The position numbers and the translations under genes are program-made. Below are positions 7,561 to 16,530 of a stretch of 52,880 nt of DNA, in pieces; position 1 is the first letter of the stretch; each line of letters starts with the position of its first letter. The notes below the pieces were generated by a model. That model did no database searches. It was given only the letters and a program-made list of their open reading frames with translations, and was not told where the DNA came from. The stretch covers positions 1 through 52,880 of the forward strand of contig CALVHR010000014.1 in assembly GCA_944328495.1 (NCBI GenBank), in the 5' to 3' direction. This stretch comes from an uncultured Clostridia bacterium. GTDB lineage: Bacteria > Bacillota > Clostridia > Christensenellales > Borkfalkiaceae.

Positions 7561-9631
7561 CTTCCGTAACTTCGGGGATAAATCCGTTTTCGGTCACTTC
7601 GCGCTTTTCGGTAGGATGTGCATAGAACGTCACGCCCTTGCTGTTGGTGCCCGTACGGTTCACGCCTGCCGTATAACCGTCAAACCCGGGCGTATATGTC
7701 TTGACGTCGATGTACGTCGGCGTGGTTTTTGTGTTGTCAAATCCGAGATACAGTTCGTACACGATCTCGTATCGTCCGCTTACACCTTCGCCTCGGTCGT
7801 TGACCGTCACCCGATATGCCGTACGCGTGAGATTTTTATTGTTCGCACAATACAGGTCAGTGTTCGGATAGAGAATGAAATATGTATTGCTCCCTGCCGC
7901 GTTGGCGCCGTGTCCGAAATTATTATTCCAGATATTTACATCGACGTGCGTAAGATAGTCACGGCTCTCTGCCGCGGCATTCGCCGCTTCCTCGCCCGTC
8001 AGCGCCAGTTTGACCGTATCCACCGTCTGCACCGCTTTCACCCAGATCCCTTCGTCCGTCGCATAGGCCTGGTAGTTGTAATAATCCGGATCGGGCGACT
8101 GCGCATATTGCTCGATATCGCTCCATTCCCGCCATGCAGGCTCCAGCCCGTAGAAAGGATCGGCGTCGATCAGCCCCGCTTCGTTCACATGGAAGAAGGT
8201 GTCGGGCGTCATCAGATAATGGTTGCGCAGCCACAACCAGCTGTCCGCCTCCATTACAGCCGTATAATTAAGATGCCTGTCGGCAACAAATGCCATTTCG
8301 TTTGGTGTTTTGACCGCATAATCCATCCCCACTTCGGCAGGCTTTTCGCTCAGTCCGATCGTTTCGTAAGGAATGAAAACTTCGTATGTCGTGAGCGACG
8401 TGTATCCGTACGGCCCCGTTTCGGACGGGAGCGTTTCCGTCTTCACCGCCGTCTTGACCGCCGCATATACGGGAAGCATGTTCACAAAGCCCGTGATCCC
8501 TTTTTCTGCCTGGTATTTTCCGTCCACGTCCACGGCGAAACGATAGAATCCGTTTCTTTTTACGCCTTCTTCATACGTGCCGCCCTGGTTGTTCGCATCG
8601 ATATAAAATTCAATGCCGTCGTTGTTCCAGATAACAAAGTTGTAACGGGTAATGACCTTGTCATATACCTGCGCCAGCACGTATACGCCGTCTTCGCCCA
8701 GATAGGATTTGAACGAAGCGCGCTCCGTCCTGTTCAGATTTGCTTCGTCCGCTTCGTACATCTTCACCGCGTCTTGCGCCTGCCAGACCGCTTTCTCCGC
8801 ATCGGCATCCAGCACATTCGCACACTCGACATTGTTCGCATCCACCGTAAACCCTTGATCGGTCAGACGGGCATACGTCGCGGGACTGTCAATGTTCATG
8901 CCCGTGATCGCATACCATGTGCGCGTCGAATGCATAAAGCTGTGCGCATACACGCTCGCGGGCATCAGTCCGATCTCGGAAGGTTTTTCATCCAGCAAAA
9001 GCACCGAATACGGTACAAATACCTCCACCGAAAAACCCTGCGCCGCGTCCGGCGTGTTCAATTCGCCGTTTACCTTTGCCGCCGTCAGGCAGGGCAACCA
9101 GAAAAATGCCCACTGATAATCGGAATCGCCGATCCTGCGGCCGATCCACGTCGTGTAGTCTCCGTTCGCCGCCACGCGGATCTGGACCATGTCCGGACGT
9201 ACGCGCGCGCCCACCTTGTTCAGCTCTTCCAGACTCTCCGACAGCGCGGGGCGCGGATCGATCATGAACTCCATCGAATCGTTTTCAAAAAATTGCTTTT
9301 CGTCCGAATAATACACGCTGGTATCGTCGCGCTCTGCGTAAATGTACACGCCGCTCTCGCCCAGATATGCGCGAACTTTTACGCCGATATTGTATTGCGG
9401 CTCGGTAAATTCGAGCAAGCCCGCATCCGCCCAAAAACTTTCGTTTGCAACGCCGTCGATCGTAACCCCTTCGTCGGCAACGACCGGCTCCACAAGCGAA
9501 TCGGGCTTGCGCGCATTTTCAAAAGAATATTCGTCCCCGCCCTTGGAACATGCCGCAACAAGAAACCCTGTCAGCATGATCACAAAAATGACGGCGAGAC
9601 ATACGAGCAGTCTTTTTCTGTTTTTCCCCAT
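5111..9631 (-). CDS. Giant surface lipoprotein: three CBM9-like domains plus three BspA-type leucine-rich modules
   Basis: A 1506-residue protein with lipobox LVAAC (Cys28). Residues about 40-250, 260-460 and 480-690 each look like a CBM9/DOMON-type carbohydrate-binding beta-sandwich (VTIDGVANESFW, GVYIYAERDD, NDSMEFMIDPRP and similar). Residues 692-964, 965-1236 and 1237-1506 are three copies of a module of about 272 residues made of LRR_5 (BspA/TpLRR) repeats such as YNGKPVT-I, GAF-NC and LRSIG-YVF. Each copy ends in a VPDGA/VPADA-VEAY segment. Modules 1 and 3 are almost identical over long runs. There is no catalytic motif. It probably binds polysaccharide or host surface and feeds the CUT1 transporter and GH43 enzymes of the same operon. 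The start ATG follows AAGGGGGGAAGCAGAT. Confidence 0.85.
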   Translation of the reverse strand: MGKNRKRLLVCLAVIFVIMLTGFLVAACSKGGDEYSFENARKPDSLVEPVVADEGVTIDGVANESFWADAGLLEFTEPQYNIGVKVRAYLGESGVYIYAERDDTSVYYSDEKQFFENDSMEFMIDPRPALSESLEELNKVGARVRPDMVQIRVAANGDYTTWIGRRIGDSDYQWAFFWLPCLTAAKVNGELNTPDAAQGFSVEVFVPYSVLLLDEKPSEIGLMPASVYAHSFMHSTRTWYAITGMNIDSPATYARLTDQGFTVDANNVECANVLDADAEKAVWQAQDAVKMYEADEANLNRTERASFKSYLGEDGVYVLAQVYDKVITRYNFVIWNNDGIEFYIDANNQGGTYEEGVKRNGFYRFAVDVDGKYQAEKGITGFVNMLPVYAAVKTAVKTETLPSETGPYGYTSLTTYEVFIPYETIGLSEKPAEVGMDYAVKTPNEMAFVADRHLNYTAVMEADSWLWLRNHYLMTPDTFFHVNEAGLIDADPFYGLEPAWREWSDIEQYAQSPDPDYYNYQAYATDEGIWVKAVQTVDTVKLALTGEEAANAAAESRDYLTHVDVNIWNNNFGHGANAAGSNTYFILYPNTDLYCANNKNLTRTAYRVTVNDRGEGVSGRYEIVYELYLGFDNTKTTPTYIDVKTYTPGFDGYTAGVNRTGTNSKGVTFYAHPTEKREVTENGFIPEVTEGNFSYRAILDGSGSVTGYSIAKANDAVMPQTLEIPATFNGKPVTTILADGFKGCTQVETLIIGENIKTIGNGAFTDCTGLRSVDLGNVVTIENNAFNLTKNGAENYLTSITLPSTLRSIGQYVFLKRTALAEIVIQEGIEEIGAYAFRATSEGGEVNSGLQSIVFPASVKTIGRAALYGNTGLKEVTFLSESAMTIGDSTLGNCSALQTVTFHSATPPTVPANPDTGTNANVLFTGSTPANAGIKVPDGAVETYRAHPAFASRSNYIYDSFMDSFIYTETSDGSGYAIAKGAGTMPETLQIPDMYNGKPVTEIAAGGFDGCSEIVSVILPGSVVTIRENAFRNCSGITSIDLGAVETIGANAFSLTSNGTPNELKSITLPASLRSIGSYVFQRRTALEEIIIKEGIEEIGASAFMDMSLGSDEACGVKKFTFPASVKTIGRAVLLGNTALEEIEILSQTPISIGAKAFGDCPALRSITFAVASVPEVVRNTGESASITIFSGNNSAKATPADVLIKVPDGAAEAYRADSEFSARADYIYDANIELFAFTEITDEGGEVTGYSVAKAEGTNAMPNVLEIPATYNGKPVTAIAANGFAGCTTIRTLIIPDSVVTIGSGAFSNCTNLRSVDLGSVVTIENNAFNLTTNGAKNYLTSITLPSTLRSIGQYVFLKRTALAEIVIEEGIEEIGPYAFRATSEGGPADSGLQRIVFPASVKTIGRAALYANTGLKEVTFLSEEAMTIGDITLGNCSSLEKVTFCSAVPPTVPGNDSGANVNVLMNGTTPADVAIYVPADAVEAYKAHAAFSARADYITADPEN

Positions 9632-9645
9632 ATCTGCTTCCCCCC

Positions 9646-11154
9646 TTATTTGCCCAGGATCACGATCTCATTGAGCGCAAATTCGCCCTCTTCGCTGATC
9701 GTGATCGTGATCTTAGACGTGCGCACCGGCGAAAATTCCGCAATGAACGCACTGCCCGGGATCTTGACTTCATAATCATATTCGTCGACATAGCGCATCG
9801 ACGGCGACATTTTTAAATCGGTGATCGTACGATCGCCCAAATCGATCTTTTCCACGTCGTCGACGCAGAGCGCATAGTCCGCACTGTCGCAGATCATGAC
9901 CGCCGCCACGTCTACTTCTTTTTCAAACGTGAGCACGATCTTTGCCTTTTTGTTCAAAACAAGTTCGCTGTCCTTGCTTTCACTCCACAGGAAATTGACA
10001 ATATTGTCCGAAAGCTGCGCCGTTTCCTGCCCGTTGACCGTGATCGTTGCCTGCGGCGCAAGATTGGTGTACTCGCTCGCCCCCGAAGGCAGCGGCTGCG
10101 GCGACGTCGTCGGCCCGTTGATCACCAGCTTCTCCCCGTCAAACAGTGCGCGGTCAAAGTTGATCACGCGCGCGGTGCCGCCGTCCACCGTATCCGCATG
10201 CGAATGGTATGCCACGAACAATTCTTTCCCGTCCATGCTCCAAAACCAGCAGTTGTGCCCCGTGCCGGACGTGAACTCCCATTCGCTGTCCACCGCAAGG
10301 ATGGGATTGTACGCGACCTTTTCAAACCCCTCTACCGGCGAATCGGATACCGCCACGCCCACCGAATAATAACGGCTCTGGTAGTAGTTCGCCGAATACA
10401 TCAGGTAATACTTTCCGTTGTGCTTCATCATCTCCGGCGCTTCGTTCCAGCGCGGCAGAGAATCGGGGTTCTCCCACTGCTGGTCCGGCTCGATGATATC
10501 CTCGCGAAGCGTTCCCTCTTTTACCGTGACCATGTCCTCTTCCAGTTCCGCAACGCAGATCTTACTGACCTGATCGACCTGGTCCTTGGAAAAATACATG
10601 TAAATTTTTCCGTCTTCGTCGATGAATACGTTCGGATCGATCATCGTGAACCCAAAATCGAAGGGCATCACAGTCCTGTCGATCGAACCGCCTGCCGCCG
10701 TCGTATCGATCTCCGAAAACGGCCCCGCAGGATTATCGGCAACCGCAACACCGATCCCCATTTTTCCCGTGTACGCGTTCCTGCCCGAATAGTACATGTA
10801 ATACTTTCCGTCTTTGGCGACAACTTCGGGCGCCCACAGGTTGTGTACCGACCATGCGTCGCGCGCCGGCGTAAATACAGGCCCGAGCTCTTGCCAATCG
10901 GTCAGGTTCGTACTCCTGTACGCCGGTATATACGTGTTGCCGGTAATATACAGGTAGTAATATCCGTCCGCAACCAATATGTACGGATCCGCCCCGCTCA
11001 GCGAACGGTCGTTTTGGTAAAATAACTTTGAATTGAATCCCTTTTCCGGATCGGTATAATCATAATACCACGACGAGCCGCCGCATCCGGCAAAAGCGAT
11101 CAGCATGATCGCCGTTAACAGCATTGCCGACAATGTCATTAATCTTTTCTTCAT
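9646..11154 (-). CDS. GH43-family lipoprotein (arabinofuranosidase/xylosidase-like)
   Basis: A 502-residue protein from the ATG at 11154, chosen because AGGGGGA lies five bases before it; a frame open to 11184 lacks this. The lipobox FAGC gives Cys24. The five-bladed propeller of GH43 is shown by SGADPYIL (catalytic base Asp56), IDPNVFIDEDG (Asp about 173) and WNEAPEMM (acid Glu about 237), with repeated GKYYLMYSA-type strands. Residues about 385-502 form a C-terminal beta-sandwich likely to bind carbohydrate. It probably trims arabinose or xylose side chains at the cell surface. The exact specificity cannot be read from sequence, since GH43 covers several activities. Confidence 0.88.
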   Translation of the reverse strand: MKKRLMTLSAMLLTAIMLIAFAGCGGSSWYYDYTDPEKGFNSKLFYQNDRSLSGADPYILVADGYYYLYITGNTYIPAYRSTNLTDWQELGPVFTPARDAWSVHNLWAPEVVAKDGKYYMYYSGRNAYTGKMGIGVAVADNPAGPFSEIDTTAAGGSIDRTVMPFDFGFTMIDPNVFIDEDGKIYMYFSKDQVDQVSKICVAELEEDMVTVKEGTLREDIIEPDQQWENPDSLPRWNEAPEMMKHNGKYYLMYSANYYQSRYYSVGVAVSDSPVEGFEKVAYNPILAVDSEWEFTSGTGHNCWFWSMDGKELFVAYHSHADTVDGGTARVINFDRALFDGEKLVINGPTTSPQPLPSGASEYTNLAPQATITVNGQETAQLSDNIVNFLWSESKDSELVLNKKAKIVLTFEKEVDVAAVMICDSADYALCVDDVEKIDLGDRTITDLKMSPSMRYVDEYDYEVKIPGSAFIAEFSPVRTSKITITISEEGEFALNEIVILGK

Positions 11155-11216
11155 AGATCCCCCTATGCTTTTTTCAAAACACACAAAATAAATTTTCCCA
11201 CCATCTCTTCATCTCC

Positions 11217-12065
11217 TCAGGCTTTCAGACCGGACATGGCGATGCCTTCCACAAAATATTTCTGCATCGTCACATAGAAGATGAGCATCGGCACGATCAT
11301 AATGATCGTCGCCGCCATGACTTTCGGCCAGTTGTTGTCAAACCCGCTGCTCATCAGGTTGACGACCAGCTGCAGCGTAAAACGATTTTCGCTGTTCAAA
11401 TACAGCATCGGCCCGAAATAGTTGTTATATCCTCCCACAAACCATAAAATGAGCTGCGCCACGCAGGCAGGTTTTGCAAGCGGCAAAAATATCCAGATAA
11501 ACGTGCCGAAATAACTCAGCCCGTCCAACCGCGCCGCCTCGCCCAGTTCGTCGGGAAGTCCGTTGAAATACTGCCGCAGATAAAATACACAGCTGATACC
11601 GCCGAATACTTCCGGAAGCATCAAAGGCCAGTATGTATCGATCCAACCCAGCAGATCGTAAATGACGTACGCGGGAACCATCGTGACGACGCCCGGAAGC
11701 ATCATCGTCATCAAAAGGATGGTAAACATCACCTTGGAGGCGGGAAATTGGATCTTCGAAAACGCATACGCCGAAAGTGATGACGTAAAGATCCCCACAA
11801 ACATCGGCGGACATACGACGATCAGCGTGTTCAGAAGGCCCCGCCAGATCGCCGCCGTTTTCAGGACCTGCACGTACGCATCCACCGTAAATTCCCACGG
11901 GATAAAATGGAAAGGGATGCGCGTCGATTCCATCAGCGTCTTGAACGATGTGCTGACAACGATCAGGTACGGAAGCAGAACGAACAGACAGAACAGCGCC
12001 AGTATGAAATAATTGACGGCCAGAACAATGTATCTGCGCACTTTATGTTTTTCATTATACTTCAT
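11217..12065 (-). CDS. Carbohydrate ABC transporter permease (CUT1, MalG type)
   Basis: A 282-residue inner-membrane protein with about six hydrophobic segments and the permease coupling motif EAARLDGLSYFGTFIWIFLPLAKP (EAA loop) near residues 185-208. This loop contacts the ATPase. It forms a heterodimer with the product of the overlapping upstream gene (11-base overlap). No ATPase gene is nearby; CUT1 importers of Bacillota commonly borrow a shared MsmX/MsmK-type ATPase encoded elsewhere. The substrate is presumably an oligosaccharide released by the GH43 and esterase products. Confidence 0.93.
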   Translation of the reverse strand: MKYNEKHKVRRYIVLAVNYFILALFCLFVLLPYLIVVSTSFKTLMESTRIPFHFIPWEFTVDAYVQVLKTAAIWRGLLNTLIVVCPPMFVGIFTSSLSAYAFSKIQFPASKVMFTILLMTMMLPGVVTMVPAYVIYDLLGWIDTYWPLMLPEVFGGISCVFYLRQYFNGLPDELGEAARLDGLSYFGTFIWIFLPLAKPACVAQLILWFVGGYNNYFGPMLYLNSENRFTLQLVVNLMSSGFDNNWPKVMAATIIMIVPMLIFYVTMQKYFVEGIAMSGLKA

Positions 12066-13005
12066 AATTCACCCACTTCTTTTCCAGCCAGAAATTTGCC
12101 GCAGTGAACAAGATCACGATGATCCCGACGATCCACGACAACGCCGAAGCATACCCCATGCCGTAATCGAAGTTCAGATAGCCGAACGCCGAATTGTACA
12201 CATGGAATACCATCGTCAGCGTCGAATAATCGGGTCCGCCGTTGGGCGTCATGACCAAAAAGTTCGCAAACGACTGCAACGCATTGATGAAACCCATGAC
12301 AATCAAATAAAAGGTCGTCGGGCTGACCATCGGAAATTCAATGCGGAAAAAGATGCAAAGCCGACTTGCTCCGTCGATGCTCGCCGCTTCGATATACGAA
12401 CGGTTGACCGCCGCAAACGCCGCCGTGTACAAAATAATGCCGAACCCGAGATTCCCCCACACCGTCTGCAAAATGATCACACCCATCGCTGTGCTCGTTT
12501 CATGCAGCCAATCCACGCGCGGAAGGCCCAGCATGTCCATTACGTCGTTTAATACGCCGTAATTATAATCGAACACCCATTTCCACATCACCGACGTCGC
12601 AATGACCGAACAAACAAACGGAATGAACAGGATCGCGCTGATCAGTTTGTGACCGTGCGTAATGCCCCGCAGCAGCATCGCGATCAGAAGCGCCAGCACG
12701 GTGCGCAGCAGCACCGTCGTGATCGCATACACGAACGAATTCAAAATACTCTTGAAAAACAGAGAATCTTCCGTAAAAATGTGTATGTAATTCGCAAATC
12801 CGACCATCTCGATATCGAAAATGTCGAACGTCTTCATCTCGCCGAAACTCATATACAGCGACAGGCACATCGGCACGAAACTGAACAGGAAAAACCCGAT
12901 CAGCGGCGACATCGCAAATACCGTGCCCGCTATGTTCCTGCGCCTGTTCATTCCCAGTTTGAACAGCTTCGACTCTTTGACAGTATTTTCTCCCGCTCTA
13001 TTCAT
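12055..13005 (-). CDS. Carbohydrate ABC transporter permease (CUT1, MalF type)
   Basis: A 316-residue protein with six predicted membrane segments and an EAA loop (EAASIDGASRLCIFFRIEFP, about 210-230). The N-terminus RRRNIAGTVFAMSPLIGFFLFSFVP is typical of the MalF/UgpA half of CUT1 importers. It overlaps the solute-binding-protein gene by eight bases at its start and the second permease gene by eleven at its end, so the three are translated as a unit. Confidence 0.93.
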   Translation of the reverse strand: MNRAGENTVKESKLFKLGMNRRRNIAGTVFAMSPLIGFFLFSFVPMCLSLYMSFGEMKTFDIFDIEMVGFANYIHIFTEDSLFFKSILNSFVYAITTVLLRTVLALLIAMLLRGITHGHKLISAILFIPFVCSVIATSVMWKWVFDYNYGVLNDVMDMLGLPRVDWLHETSTAMGVIILQTVWGNLGFGIILYTAAFAAVNRSYIEAASIDGASRLCIFFRIEFPMVSPTTFYLIVMGFINALQSFANFLVMTPNGGPDYSTLTMVFHVYNSAFGYLNFDYGMGYASALSWIVGIIVILFTAANFWLEKKWVNYEV

Positions 13006-14590
13006 CGTAATATCCGTCGATAATCGCCTGCGTCGACGCCTCGCGCGCCTGGCAGAGCTCTGCCAGCGTCATTGTCCCGCCCAGCACTTTTGTGTTGAGA
13101 TCGTTTGCCCATTCGTTGATCCACGCTTTGCTCGGCAGATACCCCCAGTCGCCAACGCGCTGATATTCCGCCGCATCCAAGAAGATGCCCATGTTCGCAG
13201 GCTTTTGATCAGGCTGGACAAATACAGCTTCCGCAAGCGCTTTCGTGTTCGGATAAGAAAATCCTGCGCCCGCAAGTTTGGTCTCGCCCTCCACGCCCGC
13301 GGCATATTCGATAAATTCCCACGCAGCTTCTTTCTTTGTGCTCTTTTCGGTGATGCAGTACGCCGTGCTTCCGCTGTGCCCCGAAGCTATGCCGTGCTCC
13401 GCTTTCGGCCAAGGCGCCACATCCCAGTCAAATCCCGCCGGATGATCTTCCGGATAGATCGTGCTGCGCAGAATACCCATGCTGTTTACACCCGCAGCAA
13501 ACATCGCCGCCTGTCCCGACGAGAAAATCCCGTGGCTGGAGTTGGACGACGTGACGTCGGGACGGGGAGATACGCCGTGCGTCGCAGACAATGCCACAAA
13601 ATATTCCATGGCATCCAGCTGACTGGGCAGTTCCCAGCACTTTGCCTTGTCCGCGTCCGTAAGCGCGCCCTTGTCATTATAATCCACGATCTCGCCTTCC
13701 GCATATTCCGTGCCGTTGACCGTGACCGTCTCCCCTTCTTTCACACTATAATTGGGAGTATCGTCGAACAGCGTAAACACATATTTTCCGCCGCGCGGCA
13801 GGCTCGGGTCTTCCACCCATTCCAGGCAGTCGCCGCCTACGCTCCAGCCGAACCCGAACCAGTTCGTCACGTAGATCCCGTATTTGGTGATGCTCCTGTC
13901 GTTGCGCACCGGCGCATCCTCGTTGCTCGTCAGATACTGCGACAGCGAAAGCAGCTCGTCCCAGTTCAACGCAATCTGATTGCTGAAATACTTTTGCCCT
14001 TCATGCTCAAAATACGCCGCATCCGTGCCGTACTGCGCCATCTGCTCTTCCGCACTCAGCGTCAAAATTTCAATGTCCACAGCCGCAAATGCTTTTTTGT
14101 TATAAAAAAGAGCCGTCGGCGACAGGTCACGCAGGATACCGTACAGTTTGCCTTCCCCTCCTTTACGTTGGTCAATGTCGTAGCGGTAACGCGATACCCC
14201 TTCCTGATACATTTCTTCGATATTGATCGCGTCGCTGTTTGCCGCAAACTCATCCAGTTCCGCAAGCCCCCCGCGCTCGATCCATGGTTTGACCTCGCCG
14301 TCGCCCGCAATGATTACATCCGGCACCGAACGACCCGCCAGCGCGTTTTGGATCTTTTGCTCGTAATCGCCCGTCTTGACAGGCGTGTAATTGACGGTGA
14401 TGCCCGACGTGTTCGTCTTATTGAATTCATCGACAAGTTCGCGCGTAAGCTGAATCTCTACTTCGTTGCCATACCCCCAAAATGCGATCGTCGTCGAAGA
14501 TCCGTCTCCGCCCCCTCCGCACGCCGCAAGCCCGAAAAGCAGTGCCGCACCGCATGCAATGCTTACCAATTTTCGAATGATCTTTTTCAT
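12998..14590 (-). CDS. Extracellular sugar-binding lipoprotein (family 1 SBP)
   Basis: A 530-residue protein with lipobox FGLAAC (Cys24) followed by a Gly-rich linker. It shows the CUT1 binding-protein pattern: TTIAFWGYGNE at the mature N-terminus, an ALAGRSVPDVI segment, a hinge, and GSTAYCI...KEAAWEFIEYAAG near the C-terminus. It captures a sugar outside the cell for the two permeases encoded directly downstream. The ribosome binding site GAGGAGG lies just before the ATG. At 530 residues it is longer than typical 420-450 residue members, with an insertion around residues 240-310. Confidence 0.92.
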   Translation of the reverse strand: MKKIIRKLVSIACGAALLFGLAACGGGGDGSSTTIAFWGYGNEVEIQLTRELVDEFNKTNTSGITVNYTPVKTGDYEQKIQNALAGRSVPDVIIAGDGEVKPWIERGGLAELDEFAANSDAINIEEMYQEGVSRYRYDIDQRKGGEGKLYGILRDLSPTALFYNKKAFAAVDIEILTLSAEEQMAQYGTDAAYFEHEGQKYFSNQIALNWDELLSLSQYLTSNEDAPVRNDRSITKYGIYVTNWFGFGWSVGGDCLEWVEDPSLPRGGKYVFTLFDDTPNYSVKEGETVTVNGTEYAEGEIVDYNDKGALTDADKAKCWELPSQLDAMEYFVALSATHGVSPRPDVTSSNSSHGIFSSGQAAMFAAGVNSMGILRSTIYPEDHPAGFDWDVAPWPKAEHGIASGHSGSTAYCITEKSTKKEAAWEFIEYAAGVEGETKLAGAGFSYPNTKALAEAVFVQPDQKPANMGIFLDAAEYQRVGDWGYLPSKAWINEWANDLNTKVLGGTMTLAELCQAREASTQAIIDGYYDE

Positions 14591-14646
14591 TTTTTCCTCC
14601 TCTTTATTTCCAAATTTGTTTTTACGATCCGTCCGTCACTTCGTTT

Positions 14647-15549
14647 TTATTTGTGGTCGATAAACAGATTCCCGTCTTGATCGAAGCCCGCATCCGCGAT
14701 GCACACCACACGGCTGCCCTTCGGTTCGTTATAGTCCGCATGAATATGAAACGCACATTTAAGCTTCCCGTCTTTTGCCGTAAAAAAGGAATTGTGCCCC
14801 GGACCCGACATCTCGTTTTCCACATAGGCAAGAATGGGATTTTTTTCACTCTTGCGGTACGGCCCGTCCGCCCGCTCCGCTACCGCAAACCCGACCGCAT
14901 ATTTCAGGCTCGCATAATAGTTTGCCGAATAGGTCAGATAATACTTTCCGTTGTGCTTTAAAACGAACGGTCCTTCGTTCCACTGCCATTCCTTGTTCTG
15001 CGACGTTTCCCACTCGCAATCCGGCGTTGAGATCAACTTATATTCGCCGATCGTCTTCGTAAGATCGTCGTCCAAACGAATGCACATCGTCTGGCTGGTG
15101 TGCACACCGTTCACAATGTTGGTAGGACAATCCATCGAAAAAAACAGATAATTTTTTCCGTCGTCGTCCCGGAAACAGTGCGCATCGATGGTCGATTTGC
15201 CGTCTACCGCCAAAAGCGGCTGCGAAAACGCGTCTCGAAACGGACCTTCGGGAGTATCGGATATCGCCACACCGATTCGCAAAAGTTCCGAACTTTGCTC
15301 GCGCGCCGAATAATGCATGATGTATTTCCCGCGATGCTTTACCACTTCGGGCGCCCAAAAATTTTTATATCCGAAACTTTGCTCGCTCGTCAGACAATAG
15401 CCCGCGTCTCGCCAGCTTTGCAGATCGTCGGATACGTGACACTTGAAACCGGGCACCTGCCCCGGCGTCGTCGCATACATGTAATACTTATCTCCGTCCC
15501 TGAGTATGTACGGATCGGCTCCCGGAATCCCCGTGTTCAAATAATGCAA
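14647..15549 (-). CDS. Cytosolic GH43 glycosidase
   Basis: A 300-residue protein without a signal peptide, close to a bare GH43 propeller. GADPYIL gives catalytic base Asp12, STIDAHCF gives the pKa-modulating Asp near 121, and WNEGPF gives the acid Glu near 192. The start is TTG, supported by GGAGG seven bases upstream; no ATG fits. It is first in the polysaccharide operon, immediately ahead of the binding protein, so it probably cleaves imported arabino- or xylo-oligosaccharides. It is clearly related to the GH43 lipoprotein at 9646 but lacks its C-terminal domain. Confidence 0.88.
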   Translation of the reverse strand: MHYLNTGIPGADPYILRDGDKYYMYATTPGQVPGFKCHVSDDLQSWRDAGYCLTSEQSFGYKNFWAPEVVKHRGKYIMHYSAREQSSELLRIGVAISDTPEGPFRDAFSQPLLAVDGKSTIDAHCFRDDDGKNYLFFSMDCPTNIVNGVHTSQTMCIRLDDDLTKTIGEYKLISTPDCEWETSQNKEWQWNEGPFVLKHNGKYYLTYSANYYASLKYAVGFAVAERADGPYRKSEKNPILAYVENEMSGPGHNSFFTAKDGKLKCAFHIHADYNEPKGSRVVCIADAGFDQDGNLFIDHK

Positions 15550-15671
15550 TCTCTTGCCTCCTTATTGCGTTTTTCCTTCCCACGCGGGAACTTCCTGCGC
15601 CCGCGCGGATACCTATATATACTCTATACCCATAAACGCATTTTTTCAATAGTAAAAATCCCTGAAAAATA

Positions 15672-15700
15672 TTGCAAAAAGCAAAATTTTTTGCTATAAT
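15672..15700 (+). promoter_or_regulatory. Promoter of the AraC-family gene, with a palindrome in its spacer
   Basis: TTGCAA (15672-15677), a 17-base spacer and TATAAT (15695-15700). The spacer contains the palindrome gcaaaa-tt-ttttgc (15681-15694), a classic position for a repressor or autoregulator. The -10 box ends seven bases before the ATG, so the transcript would start at or next to the start codon. Confidence 0.8.
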
Positions 15701-15707
15701 AAAAAAT

Positions 15708-16505
15708 ATGGAAAATTCTGCCGAAAAATTGAACTTTAACGTACTGCCTCACTTCCTGACCGCAGGCATCCGACAATTTCTGCCGGGCGAAAGTCATATC
15801 TCCCGAATGGTCGAAAATCGCTCTATCCTCATCATATTGCGAAAAGGAATACTCCGCTTTTCCGAAAACGGCGTAAAATGCGAAGTGCGGCCCGGCGAAT
15901 ATTACATCCAGCGGCCGCACAATTTTCAGGACGGTCCCGTCCCGAGCGATTCTCCCAATTACTTTTACATCAGCTTTACGGGCGCAGCATACGGAACGGA
16001 CGGAACTCTGCCCATTCGCGGAAATTATGACCCCGCCCGCATCAATCCGCTCATCGACGCCATCGGCGAACTCAGCCTCACGGCCTCCGCCCTCGAATAC
16101 GAATCCCTGCTGTATTCCCTGCTCACCGAGCTGTACAAATGCCAGCACACAGACACAGCCGCGCAGAAAATCCATTCCTATATCATAGCGCACTATACGG
16201 AGCCCATAACCATCGCAGATATCGAAAATACCGTATATCTGTCCAAAAATCAAATCATCAATCTCTTCCGCGAGGCATACGGCCTCCCGCCGCATAAATA
16301 CCTGACCGAATACCGCATGGTCAAGGCGGGCGATCTGATCGCTTTTACCGATCTTCCGTTTACGCGTATCTGCAATATGGTCGGCATCGAGGATTATTCC
16401 GTCTTTTATCGCGCTTTTTTGAACAAATTTAAAATGTCCCCTAAGGAATACCGCGACTCCTTCATCGCGGACGTCCCGCTCATACAGAGTTTTCCCCGTC
16501 CGTAA
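15708..16505 (+). CDS. AraC-family transcriptional regulator
   Basis: A 265-residue regulator. Residues about 10-130 look like the cupin sugar-sensing domain (VRPGEYYIQRPH). Residues about 165-260 are the double helix-turn-helix (ITIADIENTVYLSKNQIINLFREAYG and FTRICNMVGIEDYSVFYRAFLNKFKMSPKEYR). It is divergent from the polysaccharide operon and probably activates it in response to a sugar; control of the sugar-acid operon is also possible. The frame can be read from a TTG at 15672, but that TTG lies in the -35 box, so the ATG at 15708 is the start. No ribosome binding site is possible on a transcript from the visible promoter. Confidence 0.9.
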   Translation: MENSAEKLNFNVLPHFLTAGIRQFLPGESHISRMVENRSILIILRKGILRFSENGVKCEVRPGEYYIQRPHNFQDGPVPSDSPNYFYISFTGAAYGTDGTLPIRGNYDPARINPLIDAIGELSLTASALEYESLLYSLLTELYKCQHTDTAAQKIHSYIIAHYTEPITIADIENTVYLSKNQIINLFREAYGLPPHKYLTEYRMVKAGDLIAFTDLPFTRICNMVGIEDYSVFYRAFLNKFKMSPKEYRDSFIADVPLIQSFPRP

Positions 16506-16530
16506 AAGACTCGTTTTCGCAAAGAAGCAA

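Noticed and set aside
7616-9775. 719-codon open frame on the plus strand
   Set aside because: It lies fully antisense to the giant lipoprotein gene, has an Arg/His/Ile-rich shadow composition, no domain and no ribosome binding site.
12821-14680. 619-codon open frame on the plus strand
   Set aside because: It is antisense to the sugar-binding lipoprotein and permease genes, both of which have clear family motifs; the frame is a codon-use shadow.
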